A stretch of DNA of 64,000 nucleotides from JBNGOQ01 sp050589645 (GTDB lineage Bacteria > Bacteroidota > Bacteroidia > Flavobacteriales > Flavobacteriaceae). This document shows positions 17,541 through 26,246 of the stretch, in pieces (positions within the stretch are counted from its first letter, which is position 1; each line of letters opens with the position of its first letter). The notes under the pieces are model-generated. The model had not been told where the DNA came from, made no database searches, and worked only from the letters and a program-made list of their open reading frames with translations. A program made the translations under genes and the position numbers. The stretch lies in assembly GCF_050589645.1 (NCBI RefSeq), contig NZ_JBNGOQ010000001.1:620001-684000 (forward strand), in the 5' to 3' direction.

Positions 17541-18716
17541 ATGGTATACCCTGTTTTACGGTATGTTCTGTTTACAGCGCTATTTGCTTTCGCGGCAGAT
17601 AGCGCCATCAGGGAAGAGGCGCCAGGGTTTAAGAACGTTAGTGACACACATCTTATCAGTACCCGCCTAGGGAACAATTCCATGGATGGCGAGGCCGTTG
17701 ACATAGACCAGGATGGGGATATGGATATGATATTGGCCATGGAATATAAAAGAAATGTCATTTTGATCAATGATGGTACCGGAAAACTGGAGGACCAGAG
17801 TGCACAGCGGTTTCCGGACAGCCAACACGATTCCGAAGATATGGCCATAGCCGATTTTGATCAGGACGGTGATATGGATATCGTTTTTGTTAGTGAGGAC
17901 GACCGCACCAATGAATACTACCTAAACAAGGGGAATGGCTATTTTGAGAACGCGAGTGCACTATTGAAAGTAAAAGGAATCTCAAACCTGGTAGGGACCA
18001 CAGATTTTAACTCGGATGGTTTCCCCGACCTAATTGTGGGCAACCAAGGACAGAACTTTGTCCTGTTGAACGACGGCAAAGGCCAATTTCTTGACCGTAC
18101 GAGCGCCTATCTGACATCCAATACCTATACCACCCAGGATCTGGAACTTGCCGATTTGGACGGTGATGGGGATTTGGACATGGTAGAGGCGAACGAGACC
18201 TATAACAGGGTGTTGATCAATTCGGGCAAGGGAAGTTTTGTAGACGAGTCCAAAAAAAGATTGCCCCGGGTAAACGACCAGACGCGCGAGGTGGAAGTGG
18301 CGGACATCGACGCGGATGGAGATCTTGACATTTTCTTTGCAAACGTTGATTTTCGGGGATTTGGCAATCCACAGAATAGGCTTTTGATAAATGATGGTAA
18401 AGGCTACTTTACGGAGATTACAGAGGAGGCACTGCCTAAAAGTGCCTACCGTACCGTAGGGGCCACCTTTTTTGATGTAAATAATGATCATTATATGGAT
18501 ATCCTTTCCGGCAATAGATTTAACGGCACACAAATGATCGTACTCCTAAACGATCGCAAGAGCCGTTTTGTGGATAGGACCAAGGAATATTTTCCGGAAT
18601 GTAACAGTTACACCTTCGACTTCCAAGTGGCTGATTTTAATGCCGATGGATTAATGGATGTTTATTTGTGTAACTTTAGGGGAAAGGATATCCTTTTGTT
18701 TAGGGAGCAAAACTAA
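17541..18716 (+). CDS. FG-GAP/VCBS repeat protein
   Basis: The product has 391 residues with a signal peptide (to about residue 20). It is almost entirely FG-GAP/VCBS repeats, each with a calcium-binding DxDxDGxxD loop: DIDQDGDMD, DFDQDGDMD, DLDGDGDLD, DIDADGDLD, DFNADGLMD. The repeats would fold into a Ca2+-dependent beta-propeller outside the cytoplasm. No enzymatic or adhesion domain and no type IX sorting tail are visible. ATG 17541 directly follows an in-frame TTG. The next gene begins 15 bp after the stop. Confidence 0.85.
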   Translation: MVYPVLRYVLFTALFAFAADSAIREEAPGFKNVSDTHLISTRLGNNSMDGEAVDIDQDGDMDMILAMEYKRNVILINDGTGKLEDQSAQRFPDSQHDSEDMAIADFDQDGDMDIVFVSEDDRTNEYYLNKGNGYFENASALLKVKGISNLVGTTDFNSDGFPDLIVGNQGQNFVLLNDGKGQFLDRTSAYLTSNTYTTQDLELADLDGDGDLDMVEANETYNRVLINSGKGSFVDESKKRLPRVNDQTREVEVADIDADGDLDIFFANVDFRGFGNPQNRLLINDGKGYFTEITEEALPKSAYRTVGATFFDVNNDHYMDILSGNRFNGTQMIVLLNDRKSRFVDRTKEYFPECNSYTFDFQVADFNADGLMDVYLCNFRGKDILLFREQN

Positions 18717-18731
18717 GCCAGGGGCCAAGCA

Positions 18732-20561
18732 ATGGTCCTGGATATATTTTTAGCTGTGATCGTGAAAATCAAAATAGGGTTGTTAAAAATACTGTTTGTC
18801 CTAACAGTTTTTCCTTTGGGCATTCTGGGATGCACCCAACTTGCAGGGTCCATGACGGTATTGACCGATAAGCCCGTACAAAGGGATTTTCAGGAAATCT
18901 ATGATATCCCCTATTATGAGGGGGCAGATTATGACGATAGCAAACATCGGCTTAACCTTTTTATCCCTAATGATGTGGACAATCCGCCCATGATGTTATG
19001 GATACACGGCGGGGCCTGGGCTTTTGGAGATCGTAAGGACGAGACCGAGCTGGCCCGAAAGTTTACCGGACAAGGAATTGCCGTTGCCGTTGTTGGTTAT
19101 CGATTAAGCCCTGGAACCTGGAAGGATCCCAAACGTACACAGGGTATTCAACATCCGGAGCATATTAAGGATGTGGCCCGGGCTTTTGCCTGGATTTACG
19201 ATAAGGCTTCAAAATACGGATATGATAAACACGCTATTTTTGTAAGTGGGTATTCTGCAGGGGCGCATTTATCGGCCCTGTTGGCCATGGACCCGAGCTA
19301 TTTGGCCAAGGAAGGTAGGTCGATAAGGGATATTAAGGGGGCCATTCCCATAGCCGGGGCCTATGACATTGAGGCCTATTATGACACCCATTTAAAATAT
19401 AATGGAAAAGCCATGGCAGAGAATCACGTCGCGGCGGTCTTTGGTAGCACCAGAAAGCAACTGGTACAGGCATCACCTACGACCTACATGGAAAATCAAT
19501 GGATTCCCATGCTGGTTGTCTCAGAGACAGATAGCTATGAGTACACGAGAATTTTGGAACGTGCTGCAAAAAAAGCGGCTTATGGAAACATGGAATTTCT
19601 TCATGTTAGGGATAAAGATCATTCGGGCCTGTTTCGAAATCTGGCCTTTAGCGAAAAAAGTGGCTACAGGGACAAAATCATCCAATACATCAATAAAAAC
19701 AGAACAGGATATAGCTACCTGTTTAGGAACGATGTTGCTTTGGCCTACAGGACTTTCGGTAAGGGGGAGCCTCTTTTCCTACTCAACGGTGGTCCAGGCT
19801 TTCCGAGCAATCACTTTTTAGACCTGGCCAGAAAGTTGGCGGACCAGCGTACGGTGGTCCTGTTTGATCAAAGGGGCACGGGATATTCTTCCATGATAAG
19901 TGGGCGCACCTCCATTGACATGAGCAGTATGGTGGATGATTTGGAGGCGTTGCGGAAACATCTGGGGTACGGTCAAATAAATCTTATGGGGCATTCCTTC
20001 GGAGGGATGTACGCCATGGCCTATGCGGCCAAATATCCAGACCAGATAAAAAAAATGGTGCTGTCACACTCTGGCGGAATGAACCTGGGCTTTGCACCCG
20101 AAACAAATAGACGTTTGCAGGCCAGGTTGACCGATGCGGAACGCAAAGCACTTGCCGAACTGACCAAGGTGAAAGATCCTGATGTTCGTTACAAATACCG
20201 GGCAAGACTCTTGGCCGGTGGCTATGTGTTTGACCAGGAGCTTAAGGATCAGGTATACAGAGGTTTGGCTTTTAGTACGCGTTTTTATCCCAAGGTCCAT
20301 AGCATGGTCTGGAGGGACATGCAAAGAAACCGATTTGATCTGAGTGGCAAAATGAAGCGGTTCAACAAACCGGTTCTTATTATCCAAGGGGACAATGATG
20401 TCATAGACCCCAAAGTTGGTCGCGCCAGCCACGCGATTTTTCCAAACTCAAAACTGGTGATACTCAAGGATTGTGCTCACTTTGGATGGTTGGAATCCCC
20501 TGAGGTCTATTTTGGGCAAATCCTTACGTTCCTATCTGGCCACGCGGCCAATGCAGGGTGA
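18732..20561 (+). CDS. lipoprotein with two fused alpha/beta hydrolase domains
   Basis: The protein has 609 residues. It starts with a hydrophobic segment and lipobox LGC. Domain 1 (about 45-320) is an esterase of the hormone-sensitive-lipase/BD-FAE type: oxyanion motif HGGAW, nucleophile GYSAGAH, acid in SETDSY, and His in KDHSG. Domain 2 (about 335-605) resembles prolyl aminopeptidase-type hydrolases: NGGPGFP, DQRGTGYS, nucleophile GHSFGG, acid in GDNDVIDP, and His in CAHFGW. Both triads look complete, so both halves may be active. GTG at 18762 is an alternative start closer to the signal peptide. The substrate is unknown. Confidence 0.85.
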   Translation: MVLDIFLAVIVKIKIGLLKILFVLTVFPLGILGCTQLAGSMTVLTDKPVQRDFQEIYDIPYYEGADYDDSKHRLNLFIPNDVDNPPMMLWIHGGAWAFGDRKDETELARKFTGQGIAVAVVGYRLSPGTWKDPKRTQGIQHPEHIKDVARAFAWIYDKASKYGYDKHAIFVSGYSAGAHLSALLAMDPSYLAKEGRSIRDIKGAIPIAGAYDIEAYYDTHLKYNGKAMAENHVAAVFGSTRKQLVQASPTTYMENQWIPMLVVSETDSYEYTRILERAAKKAAYGNMEFLHVRDKDHSGLFRNLAFSEKSGYRDKIIQYINKNRTGYSYLFRNDVALAYRTFGKGEPLFLLNGGPGFPSNHFLDLARKLADQRTVVLFDQRGTGYSSMISGRTSIDMSSMVDDLEALRKHLGYGQINLMGHSFGGMYAMAYAAKYPDQIKKMVLSHSGGMNLGFAPETNRRLQARLTDAERKALAELTKVKDPDVRYKYRARLLAGGYVFDQELKDQVYRGLAFSTRFYPKVHSMVWRDMQRNRFDLSGKMKRFNKPVLIIQGDNDVIDPKVGRASHAIFPNSKLVILKDCAHFGWLESPEVYFGQILTFLSGHAANAG

Positions 20562-20594
20562 TTAATGCGTGCGCCAACCAACATTGAAAGACCC

Positions 20595-21317
20595 ATGAGT
20601 ACCATACGGAACAGAAAAAAAATCGTTTTTACTATCCTCTTATGTCTTGTTATGATGGGAACCAGGGCCCAAGCAGATTCCCTACTTGATTCCTATATTG
20701 AAAAAGTAGGGGGAAAGGAAGCATGGGGAGCCATAAAATCCTTTAAATTGGAGATGATAGGCGAGTTTGGGGACCATATGAGCGTCTCCGAACATTATAT
20801 GCTTAAACCGCATTGTTACAAAATCGTCTTTACATTGAGCAGCGGCTCCGAGATACTGACCTACGATGGGGAGAAGGGCCAGATCGGAAGGCAGGGCACC
20901 CTTGAAAAAATGTCCTCGGGCATGCGGTATGAAATGCACGAAGAAGCCGATTTTTTTGACGAACTGATTTTCTACAAGGAAAGGGGCCATTCCATGGAGC
21001 GGCTAAAGGATACCTTGATCAATGACCAAAACTACGCAAAGATCAGCCTACATAAATCTGAATGGGACGTTCAACAGTATTATATCAATACAAGGACGCA
21101 ACTCCTGGAAATGGTAGAGGAATATTCGGCCGAGGAACAATACAAGGGCGTACGCTTTAAAACGGTATTTTCCGAATACCGACAAGAGGGAAAGGTCCTC
21201 TTTCCCAAAAAGATGGCGTTGTTTGGAAACGATAGCCTTCTGGTGGATTTTGAAATTACCGAGGTAGTATGGAACCCTGTGCTACATTTGGATGATTTTA
21301 GGTTAACGCCGAAATAG
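20595..21317 (+). CDS. exported LolA-like protein of unknown function
   Basis: The ATG at 20595 gives 240 residues with a signal peptide (LLCLVMMGTRAQA). The mature start DSYIEKVGGKEAWGAIKSF matches the beginning of Bacteroidota outer membrane lipoprotein-sorting-like proteins, which have a LolA/LppX-type half-barrel that may bind lipid. It follows the tandem hydrolase by 33 bp, probably in one operon, which would fit lipid or envelope metabolism. The evidence is fold-level only. Confidence 0.65.
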   Translation: MSTIRNRKKIVFTILLCLVMMGTRAQADSLLDSYIEKVGGKEAWGAIKSFKLEMIGEFGDHMSVSEHYMLKPHCYKIVFTLSSGSEILTYDGEKGQIGRQGTLEKMSSGMRYEMHEEADFFDELIFYKERGHSMERLKDTLINDQNYAKISLHKSEWDVQQYYINTRTQLLEMVEEYSAEEQYKGVRFKTVFSEYRQEGKVLFPKKMALFGNDSLLVDFEITEVVWNPVLHLDDFRLTPK

Positions 21318-21489
21318 CCCGATACTTCCCCTCTTTTAGCAAACCGAAGATGCAGAGGAAACTTTGTTCGGGCTTGGGTAAGATATATCGGGAATATAAC
21401 CATTTGCATCAATAAATGACACTTGCATCAAAACGCGGCAAAGGCTCATTTATATTTTCTTACTTGCTCCCATCTAAAAAACAGTTCTG

Positions 21490-22011
21490 ATGAAAAAAAC
21501 ACTAGGATTTTTACTGGTTACAATAATTAGTATATCGACCATTTCGGCGCAGTCCATCGCAACCGAACGTATGGTATTTGCCTGGAAGAACATGAAGAAT
21601 ATGGTGGTAAAATCGGCGCAGCAGATGCCAGAAGAACATTTTGACCTGATACCTGCAGAAGGTCTCCGTAGTTTTGCCGATCAGGTAAAACATATTACCA
21701 CATCCAATCGTTTTTTTGTGGGCTTTTTGGCAGGGGAAGACAACAATGTGGCCAATAAAAACACCTTGGAAAAGGTATCGGGCAAGGACGCCATCATCAA
21801 GGACCTGGAAGCATCTTTTGATTATGTGATCGCTACGCTACCCAAAATACAGGGATACGATGAGAACATCGATATGTTTGGACAAACACTTTCCAGAATG
21901 GAAGCATTAATGCTTACCGAACACCATTTGCAACGGGAACACGGAAAAATTACCATATACATGAGATTGAAGGGTATAGCCCCGGCCAAGTCTACAAGCT
22001 GGTTGCTTTGA
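21490..22011 (+). CDS. DinB-superfamily protein, exported
   Basis: The product has 173 residues with a signal peptide ending near TISAQ. DinB four-helix-bundle features follow, with candidate metal-binding histidines in FADQVKHI (about residue 69) and EHHLQREH (about 139-146), the usual His/His/His arrangement. DinB-like proteins bind a divalent metal and include thiol-dependent transferases; many exported flavobacterial members are uncharacterised. It is monocistronic. Confidence 0.85.
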   Translation: MKKTLGFLLVTIISISTISAQSIATERMVFAWKNMKNMVVKSAQQMPEEHFDLIPAEGLRSFADQVKHITTSNRFFVGFLAGEDNNVANKNTLEKVSGKDAIIKDLEASFDYVIATLPKIQGYDENIDMFGQTLSRMEALMLTEHHLQREHGKITIYMRLKGIAPAKSTSWLL

Positions 22012-22055
22012 TTGCATTGAATTAGTCACAAATTAGTCATGCCCTTCATGTAAGG

Positions 22056-22080
22056 AAAAGGCCTGTTTTTCAGGCCTTTT
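22056..22080. terminator. bidirectional terminator between convergent genes
   Basis: AAAAGGCCTG and CAGGCCTTTT form perfect 10-bp arms around a TTTTT loop. It lies between the plus-strand DinB gene and the minus-strand LytTR regulator and can serve both. Confidence 0.85.
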
Positions 22081-22094
22081 CTGTTTATAAGTCG

Positions 22095-22856
22095 TTATTG
22101 ACCGGACCATCTTTCGGATATTGCAGTTTTGTAAGACCTACTGGAAATCAGTTCGGTATTGTCCGTCATCAAAAAGGAAAAGGTATTGTTGTTCAGGTAG
22201 GTAAACCGTTCCACATGGTCCATATTGATAATGTACGAACGGTGAATCCGCAAAAAGTTGGTAGGAAGCTGCTGTTCCAATAGGTTTAATGCCGCGCGGT
22301 ACAGTACGGCATCATCGGCTGTATTTAAAATGGCATAGATGGATCGGGCTTCAATAAAAATGATATCCATGGTAGGTATGGTTCTGTCCAATCCGTTTTC
22401 CCTAAAGGTAAATTGGGTAAGATGGGGAGAATGAGCTTGCCTAAAATCGCTATAGAGCCCCATCATCTTTTCGCCCAGTTGAGCATGCTGTTGGAGCGCA
22501 GTCATTTCCTTGGCCCGATCCAGCACTTTAAAAAACCGATCTTCATTAAAGGGTTTGAGCAAATAATTTAAGGCCTCTGCCTCAAAGGCCTTTAATGCAT
22601 ATTGATCATAGGCTGTAGTGAATATGACGATACAGGAGCTTTCCTTTAGTTTGTGGGCCACTTCAATGCCGTTAATACCCGGCATTTGGATATCCAGCAA
22701 TAGGATATCCGGTTTTTTACTTTCAATTTGGGCCAGGGCTTCCCTTCCGTTCTTACATTCCCCCACCAGTTCTATATCATGGTCCTTGCTCAACAATTCT
22801 CGCAAGTATCTGCGCGCATGTGGCTCATCATCAACGATCAATACGGTAGACCTCAT
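22095..22856 (-). CDS. LytTR family response regulator
   Basis: The protein has 253 residues: a receiver domain (1-120) with acidic pair D9/D10, phospho-acceptor Asp55 (LLLDIQMPG), Thr in FTTAYD and Lys in LLKPF, then a LytTR DNA-binding domain (about 145-250, with IFIEARSIYAIL and FLRIHRSYIINMDHV). It overlaps the kinase stop codon by 4 bp (ATGA), so the two are translationally coupled and form a pair. The targets are not visible. Confidence 0.95.
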   Translation of the reverse strand: MRSTVLIVDDEPHARRYLRELLSKDHDIELVGECKNGREALAQIESKKPDILLLDIQMPGINGIEVAHKLKESSCIVIFTTAYDQYALKAFEAEALNYLLKPFNEDRFFKVLDRAKEMTALQQHAQLGEKMMGLYSDFRQAHSPHLTQFTFRENGLDRTIPTMDIIFIEARSIYAILNTADDAVLYRAALNLLEQQLPTNFLRIHRSYIINMDHVERFTYLNNNTFSFLMTDNTELISSRSYKTAISERWSGQ

Positions 22857-23947
22857 AATTTGCCGATGTTTTTAATGGTTAGTGTAAGTTTAAAAACTCC
22901 CGGACTTTTATCAAAACTGAGGGTATAATCCTCTTTGAACAATTGGGAAAGCCTATTTTTTATGTTTCTGAGACCCAGTTTGGTAGAACTTACAGGGGTC
23001 TCCTTTGGTGCTAAGGGCATGGTATTGCTCATTTCGATTTGAAGGCCATTGTCCTTGGCCGTGGTGACCAGGGAAATTTCCCCATGGCGTTCCAAGAGGG
23101 AGATACCGTGCTTGATCGCGTTTTCCGCAAGCGGCTGCAGCAACAGTGGTGGTACCAGCATTTGCTTGGTGGCCTCATCAATCTCCAATATAATGGAAAG
23201 ACGATCGTGGAAACGTTCCTGTTCAATATCCAGGTAGTCCTTGAGGTAGGTCAGTTCTTCCTCCAAACTGATCAGCTGCCGATCTTCCTGATCTAACATT
23301 TTTCGCAATAAATTGCTGATTTTTATAACCATGGCCTTCGCCTTTACATCATCATAACCAATAAGGGTCTGCACGGCGTGCAGCGAATTAAAAAGGAAGT
23401 GGGGGTTTAATTGGGCACGCAACGAACGGAGTTGGGCCAGGTGCAACTGACCTTTGAGGTTGGTAATCTGCATTTTTCGATTCTTTGAAACCCGATAAGC
23501 ATCTATAACCTTAAGAATCAGAAGGATAGCAAAAAGATCAACTATACGGCTCATAAACACTTCCGGGAGAATGCGGTAGAGCGTGGGCAAAATACACTTT
23601 GGATTTGCATCTCCCGTACAAAACAAAACCATATAATAAATGAAATTGGAAATCAAGAAATGCAAGCAGGTAAGAAGCACGATGTTGCATAGCAGGGTAA
23701 AAGCCATTTTGTAATCCCTAAGGACCGCTTTGTCCAACAGGTTCCCCATGCCATAAACGAAATCGATCAATAAGGCCCAGACAAAATATTTGATAATGAA
23801 AAGGACTATATAATTGAGTCTAATCACAAACTCTCCTTGGGCATTGGTGCTAACAAACTGTAGAACGATGACCAAGCTGATAAGCACCGTGGCCAGATAG
23901 ATGAATCGATGGGGTATGGGAGGTTTCTGTTTTCTTAAAATTTGCAT
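22853..23947 (-). CDS. LytS/YehU-type sensor histidine kinase
   Basis: The protein has 364 residues. Four or more hydrophobic segments (about residues 15-150) are followed by a coiled coil and a His_kinase domain with phospho-acceptor His183 in QLNPHFLFNSLH. A GHKL ATPase domain follows, with N box LLLQPLAENAIKHGI and a late G-rich LGLRNIKNRL segment. There is no large extracytoplasmic domain, so the signal may be sensed in the membrane. Cognate partner of the overlapping LytTR regulator. Confidence 0.94.
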   Translation of the reverse strand: MQILRKQKPPIPHRFIYLATVLISLVIVLQFVSTNAQGEFVIRLNYIVLFIIKYFVWALLIDFVYGMGNLLDKAVLRDYKMAFTLLCNIVLLTCLHFLISNFIYYMVLFCTGDANPKCILPTLYRILPEVFMSRIVDLFAILLILKVIDAYRVSKNRKMQITNLKGQLHLAQLRSLRAQLNPHFLFNSLHAVQTLIGYDDVKAKAMVIKISNLLRKMLDQEDRQLISLEEELTYLKDYLDIEQERFHDRLSIILEIDEATKQMLVPPLLLQPLAENAIKHGISLLERHGEISLVTTAKDNGLQIEMSNTMPLAPKETPVSSTKLGLRNIKNRLSQLFKEDYTLSFDKSPGVFKLTLTIKNIGKL

Positions 23948-24173
23948 ATAGAAAGTTACACATTAATTTTAGCTAAGGCATATTCCTTTCTCCCTGTGTA
24001 TATGGAGCCAGGGGCCTTAGGAACTAAAAAAGGTGGTCTGTATTTCTAAAATTCCAATAAAAAATGCGGCAAAGGCCATAAAATGTTGCCAATGACAATG
24101 ATTGTTCCCGAGCGCAATAGTTATAGATGTCCCTATAGTTATCTTTAGTCCTGCACCGTCCAAAAATACCATC

Positions 24174-24968
24174 ATGTCCATGGCATATTCCATAATCAGC
24201 TTTTTTCTGGGCACCCTATTCCTTTGGGGCCAGGGAATTGCAAAGGAACAGGAATCCGGGAACCGCGTAAATTGGATAGAAAATTCGGGCTTTTACATAG
24301 ATACGCCGCAAGGTGGGATATTAATTGACGCACTCCTGAATCCGGATGACGAAATAGCAAGGGCCGAAGGTGTTTTTTCCAAGGTAAAATTAATCTTTAT
24401 TAGTCACGTGCACGGCGATCATTTTAATGCCACCGCCGTCCTGAAACATCTCAAGGCCAATAAGGAGGCCCATGTGATACTTACGCCTGAGGCCTATAAG
24501 GTGCTACAGGACAAGGGACTTAGTACTTCCCTCAAGTCCCGGATTAGCATCTCCTATCCTGAGGAAAATGCCTTGGAACCTTTTCAATCGGGACCTTTTT
24601 CGGGACATATCCTTCGGTTCAACCATTCGGGGGTAGAGAACATAGGGCTGGGACTTCGGGGAAAGGAAATGGGCCTGGTATATCTCAATGGAGGAGTGAC
24701 CCATAAGGAAGTCCTGGGAAAATTAGGTGAACGGTATGGCAAAACGGATTTGGTCATTGCCAACAAATGGCCCTTGGTAAGAGCGTACTATATAGATTCC
24801 ATAAAAACCTTGTTCTCACCCCGCTGGATACTTATGGCGCATCACAGTGGCAGAACCGACAACATTGTCACCCAAAACGGTGGAGCGGACGCCATGGAAA
24901 AGGCCATGCAAAGGGGCATAACGAAGGGAAAAATTTTTGGGAAACGCATGGAAAGCATCGCCTTTTAA
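24174..24968 (+). CDS. exported metallo-beta-lactamase-fold hydrolase
   Basis: The ATG at 24174 (or 24180) gives about 264 residues with a signal peptide. The zinc motif HVHGDH, an aspartate in LVYLNGGV, and the late His in MAHHSGR match the MBL fold of the UlaG-like type. The start at 24102 would add 24 residues ahead of the signal and is unlikely. The substrate is unknown; lactonase-type and phosphodiesterase-type members share these motifs. A TATCTTTA -7-like box lies at 24140-24147. Confidence 0.82.
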   Translation: MSMAYSIISFFLGTLFLWGQGIAKEQESGNRVNWIENSGFYIDTPQGGILIDALLNPDDEIARAEGVFSKVKLIFISHVHGDHFNATAVLKHLKANKEAHVILTPEAYKVLQDKGLSTSLKSRISISYPEENALEPFQSGPFSGHILRFNHSGVENIGLGLRGKEMGLVYLNGGVTHKEVLGKLGERYGKTDLVIANKWPLVRAYYIDSIKTLFSPRWILMAHHSGRTDNIVTQNGGADAMEKAMQRGITKGKIFGKRMESIAF

Positions 24969-25075
24969 TACAGTAGCACAACCAGGGCGGGAAGCGGGTC
25001 GGTCGGTCTGCCTTACGCTGGCCAAACCCCTTTTCGCCTGTTGTACTGCCCTAAGCAGGGCATTATTGGAGTTAC

Positions 25076-25119
25076 GTAACTGGTTACGAATATTTTTTTA
25101 TATTTGTGTAACTAGTTAC
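25076..25119 (+). promoter_or_regulatory. marR-GNAT promoter with two flanking operators
   Basis: Palindromes GTAACTGGTTAC (25076-25087) and GTAACTAGTTAC (25108-25119) are centred 32 bp apart, about three helical turns. Between them lies the -7 box TATATTTG (25099-25106). The ATG follows at 25127. This is the layout of an autorepressed MarR promoter. Confidence 0.75.
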
Positions 25120-25126
25120 GTAAAAA

Positions 25127-26134
25127 ATGCAAGAGGATTTTTTGGACGATTTGGGCGATCTTGGCTTCACCGCCAGGTTCAAAAGAATCAGCGATACATT
25201 GGTGTACAGTGCACGGGAGCACTATAAGCAGATCAACATTGGTATTGAACCCAATTGGCACCTTATTTTTTTGCTTCTTAAAAAAGAGGGGCAACTTACG
25301 GTGACCGATATTTCACAACGCCTCAGGTTCTCCCATCCCGCGGTAATAAAGATTACGAAACAGATGAAGCAGGGTGGATATCTGGAAAGTTTGGTAGACC
25401 CCAAGGACCGGAGAAAACAATTCCTAAGTCTCTCCAAAAAGGCCCTCCGCGAATTACCGGGGTTCGAGGAGGAGTGGGCAAATATCCTGGGCGTAATTCG
25501 GGGGTTTGTTGATGATGCATTGCTCCAGGGGCTGTATCGGCTTGAGCAAAATTTAAATGAAAAAAGTTTCACGAGTCGATATGCCGAAAGATACGGGAAG
25601 CAACGAGCTTCCCCACCGGGGAAATTTACCATAAGAAATGCAAAACCTTCGGAGTTTGGTGCCGTGGGAAAACTGATGGTCCAAGTCTACTCCCGTTTGG
25701 ATGGATTTCCGGATCGGCATGAACAACCCGAATATTATGAGATGCTAGCCAATATCGGTTCCCTTACCAAGAAACCGCGGGCCGCACTTTTGGTGGCAGT
25801 CGCTCCCAGGGGAGAGATTCTGGGGGGCGTGGTGTATTTCGGCGATATGCAATACTATGGCTCTGGGGGTACGGCAACCTTGGAAAAAGACGCTTCGGGA
25901 TTTCGGCTTTTGGCCGTGGATCATAAGGCCCGCGGTCTAGGCATTGGAAAACAACTTACTCAAGAATGCATTGAAAGGACCAAGGCCTCCGGACGGTCCC
26001 AGCTGATTATCCATACCACCAAGGCCATGCAGACCGCTTGGAAGATGTATGAAAATATGGGTTTTAAGAGATCGGGCGACTTGGATTTTATGCAAGGAGA
26101 TCTTCCCGTTTTCGGTTTTCGTATGCCGCTTTGA
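25127..26134 (+). CDS. MarR-type regulator fused to a GNAT acetyltransferase
   Basis: The product has 335 residues. Residues about 10-145 are a MarR winged helix (LTVTDISQRLRFSHPAVIKITKQMKQGGYLESLVDPKDRRKQFLSL). Residues about 165-335 are a GNAT domain with the acetyl-CoA loop in AVDHKARGLGIGKQLTQECI and the C-terminal AWKMYENMGF motif. Similar fusions are known in Bacteroidota, and their acetylation targets are mostly unknown. Two matching palindromes around its own promoter argue for autoregulation. Confidence 0.92.
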   Translation: MQEDFLDDLGDLGFTARFKRISDTLVYSAREHYKQINIGIEPNWHLIFLLLKKEGQLTVTDISQRLRFSHPAVIKITKQMKQGGYLESLVDPKDRRKQFLSLSKKALRELPGFEEEWANILGVIRGFVDDALLQGLYRLEQNLNEKSFTSRYAERYGKQRASPPGKFTIRNAKPSEFGAVGKLMVQVYSRLDGFPDRHEQPEYYEMLANIGSLTKKPRAALLVAVAPRGEILGGVVYFGDMQYYGSGGTATLEKDASGFRLLAVDHKARGLGIGKQLTQECIERTKASGRSQLIIHTTKAMQTAWKMYENMGFKRSGDLDFMQGDLPVFGFRMPL

Positions 26135-26212
26135 TAGGTAGCGCGATTGTAATGGGTTTTACAAAATCCCGAAAAACAGCCCTAGTGGTGTATCGGAATT
26201 ATTATTAATATC

Positions 26213-26235
26213 GTATATTAGCAATAAACGATATA
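26213..26235. promoter_or_regulatory. 23-bp operator, copy 1 (PLP decarboxylase promoter)
   Basis: The pattern is GTATAT, nine bases, then ACGATATA, ending 11 bp before the ATG at 26247. The same pattern occurs upstream of the PAP2 gene (28649-28671, minus) and of the arsR gene (29035-29057, minus). Confidence 0.65.
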
Positions 26236-26246
26236 ATGAACTAAAC

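Noticed and set aside
21429..21445. TGACACTTGCATCA upstream of the DinB gene
   Set aside because: Half sites are 8 bp apart instead of 6, so the spacing does not match.
24097..24108. TGACAATGATTG near 24.1 kb as a Crp/Fnr-like site
   Set aside because: The right half site is missing (no TCA at the required position) and no -7 box lies 23 bp away.
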